DNA of 23,224 bases from positions 1 through 23,224 of IMG/VR virus record IMGVR_UViG_3300005913_000098. One strand, written 5' to 3'. This document shows positions 1 through 6,192 of the stretch, in pieces. Source of the DNA: a virus. Position 1 is the first letter of the stretch, and the number at the start of each line of letters is the position of its first letter. The notes under the pieces are model-generated. The model was not told the origin of the DNA. It worked only from the letters and a program-made list of their open reading frames with translations, and did not search any database. The translations under genes and the position numbers were made by a program.

Positions 1-1
1 T

Positions 2-103
2 GCTGCTGCTCCAAAGAGTGCTGGCGCAAAACCAGTTACCTCCATGGAAGACGACGATGAAGATGCGATGAGTTTCTTCAGTAAGTTAGCTGCTGACGCA
101 TAA
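2..103 (+). CDS. C-terminal end of a gp32-like single-stranded DNA-binding protein (partial)
   Basis: Only the last 33 codons lie in the window; the gene enters from the left and stops with TAA at 101-103. The visible tail is Ala/Pro-rich, then strongly acidic (EDDDEDA), and ends in a short hydrophobic patch (MSFFSKLAADA). A flexible linker followed by an acidic, partly hydrophobic tip is typical of phage ssDNA-binding proteins such as T4 gp32, where the tip recruits replication partners. The DNA-binding core is not visible, so identity rests on the tail style only. The gene is followed within 20 bp by a terminator. Another acidic-tailed protein is possible. Confidence 0.55.
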   Translation, partial: AAAPKSAGAKPVTSMEDDDEDAMSFFSKLAADA

Positions 104-121
104 CAGTTCAATATGCCAAAT

Positions 122-149
122 AAAAAGGACCCTTCGGGGTCCTTTTTTT
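122..149. terminator. Bidirectional intrinsic terminator with UUCG tetraloop
   Basis: An A-run (122-126), a GGACCC / GGGTCC stem (127-132 with 137-142), a TTCG loop (133-136) and seven Ts (143-149) form a near-perfect rho-independent terminator. The A-run on one side and T-run on the other allow it to work on both strands. It sits between two convergent genes: the rightward gp32-like gene ends at 103, and the leftward tape-measure-like gene has its stop codon at 148-150, inside the T tract. On the plus strand the loop is the very stable C(UUCG)G type. Confidence 0.93.
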
Positions 150-1869
150 ATGCTGCTATCATCATATCATTACCTACTAATCCACCGAAACTTCGATCTG
201 GAATATTAGGGTTTGATATATTATAGGTGTTCTGACTATTAGTTACTGGAGAAGATCCGGAGTTACTCGACACTGATGCAGGCACAGATAGTGCCGCACT
301 ATCTTTAACCATTTCGGTGGCAGTTTCAGAGTTGCGCCTTTCAGTATCTGATTTGTTTAGTGTGTCTCCACTCTTCTGAACTTCTTTTATCGGGGGTGCT
401 GACATTTTCTTAATATCGACTGTTGCTTCACCCGCAGCCAGTCCACGGATCATAGAAGCACCTTTGTTGCCAACAAGAGGAATTTTTTCAATGAGTGATG
501 CAACCCATTCTATAATAGTGTTCCACACACCGCGAAGTATGTTGCCGATACTAAATTCTGGAGCATCTTCATCGCGGAAACCAAGAGTTTTGGTAATCCA
601 GTCAATAAGCATGTCGATTGGTTTGAATAGTAAGTCCATATAACCACCTTTGCCTACTAGGTTATTCCATAATTCGGTTAGTGCTGCGCCAGGATCAGTG
701 AATAATGTACTAAACCAATTGAATATACCGTCGATACCGTTTTTAATCAATGATAAGAAGTCAAAACTATCTAATGTTTCTGAGAAAGATTCGAACCCTA
801 GTTTAGAAGCGATCCAAGATGCTAAGTCCTTGAGCATATTCAATGGAGTACCGATGATAGATGATATTAAACCACCCAGGCCACCTTTAATAGCACCCAA
901 TATCCCGCCGTCTTCGTATCCTTTCATAGCACCACTAACAGTATCGAATAGTGCCATGATGATAGTGAAGGGCGCGAAGATCTTTCCAAAGAATGCTCCG
1001 AACTTACCCAGTACACCACCGGCAGTAAATATCTTAAGAACTCCCTTGATCTTTGATAATACATTACTAACCCATCCACCAACTGTATTCTTTATCGAGG
1101 TGAATACTCCCTTAACATCATTTAATCTATCGCCTATGCCAAATATAGGACCAAGCAAAGCTTTTACTTTAGGTACAATGTTTCCAAATGCGTCTGAGAA
1201 TAATTTAAATTCAGCTTTAACATTATTTAATGGTATGAGAAAGAAATTCTTCACACTAGTGAATATCGATTTAATCTTTTTTACAAAACTACTTTCTTTA
1301 AAGAACAATTTGATACGATCCAGCACACCAGTGAAGAAATTTCCTACACTGGAAACTAAAGACATGATCTTAGCACCTATCTTAGTAGCACCAAACTCTG
1401 CCTTCAGGAAACGGAATGTTGCTGCAATTCCTTTACCTATCAATAGAGCAGCTTCTTTCACTATGATAAAAAATGACTTGGCGATCGTTACGAACTGCTT
1501 TAGATAGCCGCTAATAAATCCCGCGACAAAACTAATAGCACCTAATATAATTCCACCAAACCCTCCAGCGCTTGATTCACTAACGGTCTTTTTTGGGGTA
1601 GTATTGTCTGCAATTGCGTTTAGAGCATTAAGAGTCCTCTCTTGTAATACTCCATCTTCCTTTGCCTTTTCAAGTGCTGCAAGGTTATTGCCTCCTAAGA
1701 TATCTGCAATGTTTTGTAGTTGATCGTTCATCACGAACGAGTTCGCGTCGATGTTATTCAAGTAGTCGTTAGACATAGAAATCCTGCTATCGACCTGAAC
1801 AATGTTCTGGTTGAATTCCATCATCTCTAGAATTACATCTTCTAGCAAACCTTTTTGTTCGTTATCCAT
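148..1869 (-). CDS. Tape-measure-like tail protein (functional counterpart of T4 gp29)
   Basis: This 573-residue protein starts at ATG 1869-1867. Its N-terminus (about 1-90) is helical and acidic. It then has long Gly/Ala/Phe-rich hydrophobic and amphipathic stretches (about 102-123, 280-310, 321-355), and a Ser/Thr/Asn-rich low-complexity tail (about 495-560). Hydrophobic segments spaced by amphipathic Phe/Lys helices are typical of tape measure proteins, which set tail length and enter the cell envelope. The length is close to the roughly 590 residues of T4 gp29. The context is the main argument: in long-tailed phages the gene just downstream of the frameshifted tail-assembly chaperone is usually the tape measure, and this gene follows that frameshift cassette by 4 nt. 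I recognise no catalytic motif. It could instead be another internal tail or membrane-active protein. Confidence 0.65.
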   Translation of the reverse strand: MDNEQKGLLEDVILEMMEFNQNIVQVDSRISMSNDYLNNIDANSFVMNDQLQNIADILGGNNLAALEKAKEDGVLQERTLNALNAIADNTTPKKTVSESSAGGFGGIILGAISFVAGFISGYLKQFVTIAKSFFIIVKEAALLIGKGIAATFRFLKAEFGATKIGAKIMSLVSSVGNFFTGVLDRIKLFFKESSFVKKIKSIFTSVKNFFLIPLNNVKAEFKLFSDAFGNIVPKVKALLGPIFGIGDRLNDVKGVFTSIKNTVGGWVSNVLSKIKGVLKIFTAGGVLGKFGAFFGKIFAPFTIIMALFDTVSGAMKGYEDGGILGAIKGGLGGLISSIIGTPLNMLKDLASWIASKLGFESFSETLDSFDFLSLIKNGIDGIFNWFSTLFTDPGAALTELWNNLVGKGGYMDLLFKPIDMLIDWITKTLGFRDEDAPEFSIGNILRGVWNTIIEWVASLIEKIPLVGNKGASMIRGLAAGEATVDIKKMSAPPIKEVQKSGDTLNKSDTERRNSETATEMVKDSAALSVPASVSSNSGSSPVTNSQNTYNISNPNIPDRSFGGLVGNDMMIAA

Positions 1870-1873
1870 ATCT

Positions 1874-2071
1874 TTACCTATTCCAAGATTGTTGTCTTAT
1901 TTTTGCGCGTTCTTCTTCTTGTTTCACAAACTCAACTAATTGCATAACATAAATCTCTCTCTCCCAAGGCATCATGGTATCAAGTTCACTGAGTGAATAA
2001 TTATGATGCTGCATCATAGCAAAATTCGTCTTGTAGTGGTTTACAAGCGAATCATGGGAGAGGCCTACCCG
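1874..2071 (-). CDS. -1 frame extension of gp26 (gp51-like tail-assembly chaperone part)
   Basis: This stretch would otherwise be a roughly 195-bp gap between the gp26 and tape-measure genes. Read in the -1 frame from the slippery site near the gp26 stop, it is open for 65 codons and ends in TAA at 1876-1874, 4 nt before the next ATG. The peptide contains a MPWEREIYVMQLVEF segment followed by a Glu/Arg/Gln-rich helix (KQEEERAKIRQQ) and ends SWNR. From memory this resembles short 'gp51 baseplate hub assembly catalyst' entries in cyanophage T4-like genomes. Internal ATG codons exist, but none has a clear Shine-Dalgarno sequence, which favours production as a fusion with gp26 of about 296 residues. 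Expression as a separate small protein remains possible. Confidence 0.72.
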   Translation of the reverse strand, partial: RVGLSHDSLVNHYKTNFAMMQHHNYSLSELDTMMPWEREIYVMQLVEFVKQEEERAKIRQQSWNR

Positions 2072-2763
2072 AAAAAATTTGCAAGACCCTTTAACTCAAA
2101 CTCATTAACTGTACCACAATTGGAACAAGTATATTTGACATCATGTTTAAGCGAAGGCATGCTCTGGAAGAACTGCTCGATCTTTTTAAACTGAGCAGAG
2201 TTCAGTGAGTCTACAAACGCTTGTAGTTCTTGTGGAGTAGAATCTTTGGCAGGGTATACATTATTTTCGTCAAAAATCATTTCAATTGAATTAACAACTG
2301 TTTTCATAACCGCTTCTATACCTTCTAACTTAGATATCTTTTGAGCATCTTCGACAGTAGGATACCTTAGTTTGATTCCGACCTTATCGGTCAACATAAT
2401 CTTACTATCGAATTCAGTACCTTGTACTTCTAATGCATCTAGATTAAGTTCGTACTCGTTACTCTCTTCGCAGTTAGAACACTTTAGGTTAATTTTAGAT
2501 ACTTCCCCGACAGACTTTGATCTCAACTTTAAAAACAAGTACTCTAGGTCAAATGTAGCAAGTTGTTTAACTTGAAGTTTGCCAAATGTACATGCGTCAA
2601 TAACATCTTGCACTGCTCTTAATATTTGCGATTGATCTTCGCTTTCCATAGCAAGCATCAAAACCTTTTCCTCTTTAACGAGGTAGGGTCTGTATGTAAC
2701 TTCTTTCTGTGTAGATGGGATCTTTACAGAATATTTGGGTGTATCGATTACGGGTAATGCCAT
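2065..2763 (-). CDS. gp26: gp26-like baseplate hub / tail-assembly protein with two CxxC pairs
   Basis: This 232-residue protein begins with a beta-rich N-terminus (MALPVIDTPKYSVKIPSTQK) typical of the T4 gp26 baseplate family (T4 gp26 is about 208 residues). Two CxxC knuckles, C95/C98 (CSNCEES) and C213/C216 (CSNCGTV), are each followed by an EYEL or EFEL strand. They could form one split zinc ribbon or two small ones. The start has a good Shine-Dalgarno sequence (AAGGA) and a late promoter 37 bp upstream. The last codons contain a TTTTTTC slippery site, so part of the product is probably extended by 65 residues. That gives this gene the short/long architecture of tail-assembly chaperones, which bind the tape measure and help tube polymerisation. 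Confidence 0.82.
   Translation of the reverse strand: MALPVIDTPKYSVKIPSTQKEVTYRPYLVKEEKVLMLAMESEDQSQILRAVQDVIDACTFGKLQVKQLATFDLEYLFLKLRSKSVGEVSKINLKCSNCEESNEYELNLDALEVQGTEFDSKIMLTDKVGIKLRYPTVEDAQKISKLEGIEAVMKTVVNSIEMIFDENNVYPAKDSTPQELQAFVDSLNSAQFKKIEQFFQSMPSLKHDVKYTCSNCGTVNEFELKGLANFFG
2071..2077 (-). promoter_or_regulatory. Candidate -1 ribosomal frameshift slippery heptamer TTTTTTC
   Basis: On the minus strand the final gp26 codons read GCA AAT TTT TTC GGG TAG. T TTT TTC matches the X XXY YYZ slippery rule; the overlapping A AAT TTT does too. Shifting back one base reads CGG GTA GGC and stays open for 65 codons. A weak Shine-Dalgarno-like AAAGGG (2092-2087) lies 9 nt upstream, a distance similar to the stimulator in dnaX-type frameshifting. 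A small GGG/CCC hairpin can be drawn immediately downstream, but it lies too close to the slippery site to be convincing. Confidence 0.75.
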
Positions 2764-2799
2764 TATTTAATTCCTTAATATAAAAATTTCAGTCAGTAG

Positions 2800-2807
2800 T
2801 ATTTATA
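2800..2807 (-). promoter_or_regulatory. T4-type late promoter (TATAAATA) for gp26
   Basis: The minus strand reads TATAAATA, the exact T4 late promoter element, in the 46-bp gap between the tail-tube-family gene and gp26. With T4 spacing, transcription would start near 2794. This gives a leader of about 31 nt that contains the AAGGA ribosome binding site of gp26. Function is inferred from motif and position. Confidence 0.68.
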
Positions 2808-2809
2808 GT

Positions 2810-3478
2810 TTAAAGTCCGAAGGTTCCTGCAACTGTATCAGCAATTCCACCAGCAATTCCAGTAACTGTATCAACAAGTCCTTCTACCACGAAGTTCTCG
2901 TATGTTAGGTTAACCGTCACTTTCTGAATACTGTTCTCGGCAGTGTTATCTAGGTTAATAGCATTAATACCAGTAGGATATGCGTTCTCTAGGCGAACAG
3001 TGTATATTGGGATGTTCTGTTTGTTTAGTTGAGCAATTCTGACGTCGGTTACATATTCGCTCTTATAGTTCATAGTATAAGTGTCGATATTAAATACCAT
3101 ACCCATCCATTGATCAAACATCTTTCGCATATAATAATCATTGGTCAACAAGAAAGTAAACGTGACGTCTTCATTGATATATGTGTATGGAACTTTGATA
3201 GATTGCTTTACGTTCTGCATATCAATCGTCGTGATTGCGCGCCCAGGCAGGGTGCAACTCTCACATAACATAGCAACATCTCTGGGGTCGTTTATAAGAC
3301 CTCCTAACGACAAACCATTTCCAGACAGTACTCCGACTGCAAGGGCGTTTAAGTCAAGATTCAGTAAACTGCCCGATGGAGGTTGCATATAAACCATGAA
3401 TCTATTAGAGTTAGCAAGTCCTTGGCGTTTGCTGAAGATTCCTTTTAGTTCGTCGATATCGCTTCCGAGTAATGACAT
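2810..3478 (-). CDS. Tail-tube-family protein (gp19/gp54-like)
   Basis: This 222-residue protein has a hydrophilic helical N-terminus followed by beta-rich sequence. It carries the tube-family pattern of a 'C.. CTLPGRAITT' segment (about residues 85-95), a long FTFLLTNDYYMRKMFDQWM stretch, and a late YPTGINAI turn before a final strand. T4-type tube proteins share this fold: gp19 forms the tube, and gp54 starts polymerisation on the baseplate. Since the neighbours are baseplate and tape-measure genes and no sheath gene is present, a gp54-like initiator role is plausible. The length (222) lies between gp19 (163) and gp54 (320). An AGAGGA ribosome binding site lies in the end of the upstream gene, 8 nt before the ATG. 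Family assignment is firmer than the choice between gp19 and gp54. Confidence 0.65.
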   Translation of the reverse strand: MSLLGSDIDELKGIFSKRQGLANSNRFMVYMQPPSGSLLNLDLNALAVGVLSGNGLSLGGLINDPRDVAMLCESCTLPGRAITTIDMQNVKQSIKVPYTYINEDVTFTFLLTNDYYMRKMFDQWMGMVFNIDTYTMNYKSEYVTDVRIAQLNKQNIPIYTVRLENAYPTGINAINLDNTAENSIQKVTVNLTYENFVVEGLVDTVTGIAGGIADTVAGTFGL

Positions 3479-3480
3479 TA

Positions 3481-4077
3481 TTATAGTCCTCTACTTATTT
3501 TATATGAGTCTTTCCAGACTGCGGTTTTTGTGCTCTTAGCAAATTGCTCAGTTGGTAAGAATATCGCGATCTCCCATTCTGGTGGGCGAACCAATACAAT
3601 TTTTGAATCTATCTGACTACTAAGATAATGTTTGAAACAAGGTTTAAACTCTCGATACTTACGAACACTCTTGAGTAAGTCGTACCTCATTTTAAACCTA
3701 GTACTTTCATCAAATTTATCATTAGTAAGAGTACCACCAAGGCTGTCTAAGAACGAAGCCCGTACCGTTGGTTTCAGATAGTGTAGATTTAATCCGTAGA
3801 AACCGCCCGGAGCCTTTTCAACCATTATTGTCAATGGGAATTGGTCATAGTACGGAAGTTTCTCTCGATGTTTAGGATCATAAAAGAACATATACATGTT
3901 ACCCCAGATCGCCCTAGACTTCATGATCAATGCTTCATCCTTTAGCAATTGATTTCTATTGACCTTGCCTAGTTCCTTAACTTTTTGACGGAACCATACT
4001 TTAGCATCATCGCTGCGTGGGTTTATTCCCGCTCGAAATGCTGCTTGTTCTAATTTATAAAATAATGATTCTGCCAT
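3481..4077 (-). CDS. Conserved T4-like virion assembly protein next to gp4 (possibly gp2-like)
   Basis: This 198-residue protein begins directly after the gp4 stop codon with no spacer, so translation is probably coupled. The N-terminal helix (residues 1-50) is basic. A distinctive central block contains MFFYDPKHREKLPYYDQFPL, then a GGFYGLNLHYL motif and an Arg/Lys-rich helical segment. I recognise this pattern as conserved in cyanophage-like T4 relatives but am not certain of the name. A DNA end protector (gp2) is one annotation I associate with such a neighbour of gp4. Neither catalytic residues nor membrane segments are visible. A neck or packaging role beside gp4 is inference. Confidence 0.6.
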   Translation of the reverse strand: MAESLFYKLEQAAFRAGINPRSDDAKVWFRQKVKELGKVNRNQLLKDEALIMKSRAIWGNMYMFFYDPKHREKLPYYDQFPLTIMVEKAPGGFYGLNLHYLKPTVRASFLDSLGGTLTNDKFDESTRFKMRYDLLKSVRKYREFKPCFKHYLSSQIDSKIVLVRPPEWEIAIFLPTEQFAKSTKTAVWKDSYKISRGL

Positions 4078-4524
4078 TTATTTTCCTAGTATTTTAATTC
4101 CAAGACCCTTTAAGGTATCTTCTGTCCACACAACAAACTTCCACCCCCGAGTCATACAATATTCTTCAGCAGCATCCCACTTAGATTGGTTCTTAACATA
4201 TGTCATAACCTCAGTAATATACTTCCTAGTTTTACGAGCAGGTTGCGCGGGTGGTGTAGTTTCTTTCTTTGGTTTAATCTCAACCAAAAATGTTTGCCCA
4301 TTTGCCATTTTCATTTTAACGTCTACAAAATATCTATGTATCTTATTATCAGTCTTGCATCTGTATGGTATGACAACTTCTTCAGAACTCCATTTTAGAA
4401 CCTGATCGTTTTCTTCGCACCACTTAAACACCTGTCGTTCCCATAGGGAACGGAAATATACCTTAGTAGAGTCCCCATCGTACTTATCATGTCGTTTAAT
4501 TGGGTATCTGCCGGAGTATGCCAT
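4078..4524 (-). CDS. gp4: gp4-like head completion protein with nuclease-fold motif
   Basis: This 148-residue protein matches the size of T4 gp4 (150), which completes DNA-filled heads before tail joining. A PD-(D/E)xK-type pattern is intact: an N-terminal FRSLWERQVF helix with E29, then D68 in YFVDVKM, and E82-x-K84 in VEIKPK. This resembles TnsA-like endonuclease cores. Whether it cuts DNA is not shown by sequence. It is the first gene of the leftward operon. Its start codon overlaps the rightward late promoter by one base, and its leader of about 28 nt, read from the leftward late promoter, lacks a recognisable Shine-Dalgarno sequence. Confidence 0.83.
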   Translation of the reverse strand: MAYSGRYPIKRHDKYDGDSTKVYFRSLWERQVFKWCEENDQVLKWSSEEVVIPYRCKTDNKIHRYFVDVKMKMANGQTFLVEIKPKKETTPPAQPARKTRKYITEVMTYVKNQSKWDAAEEYCMTRGWKFVVWTEDTLKGLGIKILGK

Positions 4525-4531
4525 ATAAATA
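4524..4531 (+). promoter_or_regulatory. T4-type late promoter (TATAAATA), rightward, for gp48 onward
   Basis: This is an exact TATAAATA on the plus strand, whose first base belongs to the gp4 start codon. With T4 spacing transcription would begin near 4537 and give a leader of about 40 nt before the gp48 ATG at 4577. It faces the leftward promoter at 4559-4566. Confidence 0.72.
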
Positions 4532-4558
4532 ATATATAATGTTGTGTATTCTTACAAC

Positions 4559-4566
4559 TATTTATA
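4559..4566 (-). promoter_or_regulatory. T4-type late promoter (TATAAATA), leftward, for the gp4 operon
   Basis: The minus strand reads TATAAATA here, and transcription would begin near 4553. The leader to the gp4 ATG is about 28 nt. The element itself lies inside the leader of the rightward transcript. Confidence 0.72.
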
Positions 4567-4576
4567 AGAGAAATCC

Positions 4577-5401
4577 ATGATAGATTTTAATAAAAAAAAT
4601 GATACAGCAAGGTACATGTATCCAGAAGATATATCAAATTACCCAAAAATGGCAATTGAAGTTGTCACGGGGGATTACCCAACTTCTGTATTTCTACCGA
4701 TACCAATTGGAATGCCTATACAAGATGGTATGTCATATGGGTCTAATAACCTCAATCAGATTGGCGCTATAGCTCAAGATGTTTTGAACAGTGGTGGTTC
4801 GATAAATTCAATTGGAAATAGTATAAGTAAGATGAAGAATGAACTTGCCGCTTCGAATGATTCTACCACAAATACAGCTGCACTTGCGATGATTGCGCAG
4901 AAGAACGGCATGGGAGCACTTGCGGGTGGTGATACGGGCAAAGCGATTGCAGAGGCAGTGTTATACAACAAGAGAACATTGCTTAACCCGAATCAAGTAA
5001 CAACTTTCAATGGTTCTAACACACGGTCATATTCATTTGAATTTAAACTAATTGCGACTAGTCAGAAAGATAGTGATACCATAAGGAATATTCTTGAGCG
5101 ATTACGACTTAATGCATACCCATCTGGTAATAGGTTTACATTGAAATATCCATCAGAGTTTAATATTAAGGTTCTTAATAGAGACGACACTGTCAATAAG
5201 TATTATTCACCTACATATAATTGTTTCTTACTCAGTATGAGTTCTTCTTATAATACGACTGCTAACTCTTTCTATAAAGACGGAGCACCATTAGATGTTA
5301 CTCTATCACTACAGTTTCAAGAAACTAAAGCACTTACACGAGAAGATATCGAAAAGATGCATTCTGATAGGTCTAGTATGCCAGATAACTTTTACATCTA
5401 A
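4577..5401 (+). CDS. gp48: gp48-like baseplate tail-tube cap protein
   Basis: This 274-residue protein starts in a short N-terminal segment with a MYPEDISNYPKMAIEV pattern. A middle helix- and Ala-rich region (about 65-135) is followed by the conserved core: a FNGSNTRSYSFEFKLIA strand block, a helix (SDTIRNILERLR), and a beta C-terminus with FLLSMSSSYN and a LSLQFQETKALTREDIE ending. This core is typical of the gp48/gp54 baseplate cap proteins, which top the hub and seed the tail tube. T4 gp48 is longer (364). The ATG is 46 bp downstream of a late promoter, with a weak purine-rich AAGAGAAA ribosome site. It is the first gene of the rightward block and is followed by gp53 after 11 bp. Confidence 0.72.
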   Translation: MIDFNKKNDTARYMYPEDISNYPKMAIEVVTGDYPTSVFLPIPIGMPIQDGMSYGSNNLNQIGAIAQDVLNSGGSINSIGNSISKMKNELAASNDSTTNTAALAMIAQKNGMGALAGGDTGKAIAEAVLYNKRTLLNPNQVTTFNGSNTRSYSFEFKLIATSQKDSDTIRNILERLRLNAYPSGNRFTLKYPSEFNIKVLNRDDTVNKYYSPTYNCFLLSMSSSYNTTANSFYKDGAPLDVTLSLQFQETKALTREDIEKMHSDRSSMPDNFYI

Positions 5402-5412
5402 GAGGTTTTATA

Positions 5413-6192
5413 ATGTCTTTCTTTAGAAACTTCCCAAAAACTTCCTACGACTATTTCAATACAGGAGTTAATACCAGAATCATTGATTTGTTCAGGTATG
5501 TCAAACCTTTAAACACCTTAGATGATGAATTGACTGCTTATACTTTTTACAAGATTGAAGAAGGTGACAGACCCGATATAGTATCACAAAAAGTATATGG
5601 CACGCCAGAATATTACTGGACTTTCTTTATAACTAACGACAGCCTTAGAACAGGTTTAGGTGAATGGCCAATGTCATTTAACGAGTTCGATAAGTACATG
5701 GCAGAAGAATACTCTGGAGTAACTTTCACATTCAGACCACAGTACAACTACACTGGAGACGGATTACTACAGTCTATTGAGAATTCTGTTGCGGGTAAGT
5801 TTCAAATTGGAGAAACCGTTATAGGAACATTGAGTGGTGCAACTGGTAAAATAGAAAGTAAAGAACCAACCATGCAACAATTATCTATTGTTGATGTTGT
5901 TGGCACATTTCGCAGTAATGAGATTATCCGTGGGCAAACTACACTGAACAGTTCTATTACTTATGAAGTTTTTGACACACAAGTAGCACCTCATCACTAC
6001 GAAGACAATCTTGGTAGGAGAGTTAACAATGCAATACACATTGATGGAGGTCTTCCCCCAGTGCAGTTGAATACAGTTACCAATTATGAATATGAGTATA
6101 ATTTAAACGAACAAAGGTCAAATATTCGTATTATTAGTAACGATCGTATATTCGAATTCGCAGACTCTTATCAAGAATTACTCAACACATGA
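5413..6192 (+). CDS. gp53: gp53-like baseplate wedge protein with an inserted beta module
   Basis: This 259-residue protein has an N-terminal LysM-like segment (about 40-95) where the EEGDRPDIVSQKVYGTPEYYWTFF pattern is characteristic of T4 gp53, which joins wedges into the six-fold baseplate. T4 gp53 is 196 residues. The extra 60 or so residues correspond to a beta insertion at about 127-186 with the pattern GETVIGTLSGATGKI...GTFRSNEIIRG. Related patterns occur in gp8 and in the 1741-aa protein here. A good AAGAGG ribosome site lies 8 nt before the ATG. The stop overlaps the gp27 start by 4 nt (ATGA), indicating coupled translation. Confidence 0.88.
   Translation: MSFFRNFPKTSYDYFNTGVNTRIIDLFRYVKPLNTLDDELTAYTFYKIEEGDRPDIVSQKVYGTPEYYWTFFITNDSLRTGLGEWPMSFNEFDKYMAEEYSGVTFTFRPQYNYTGDGLLQSIENSVAGKFQIGETVIGTLSGATGKIESKEPTMQQLSIVDVVGTFRSNEIIRGQTTLNSSITYEVFDTQVAPHHYEDNLGRRVNNAIHIDGGLPPVQLNTVTNYEYEYNLNEQRSNIRIISNDRIFEFADSYQELLNT

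Noticed and set aside
650-1507. 285-codon open frame on the plus strand opposite the tape-measure-like gene
   Set aside because: It lies wholly antisense to a longer gene in the right operon context, has no ribosome site and its protein looks like low-complexity shadow sequence.
2060-2070. Hairpin GGG..CCC just after the slippery site as a frameshift stimulator
   Set aside because: Only five pairs with a bulge and no spacer from the slippery site; too weak to count as evidence.
2003-2194. 63-codon plus-strand frame over the gp26/gp51 junction
   Set aside because: The minus-strand frameshift reading explains this region better and matches the operon direction.
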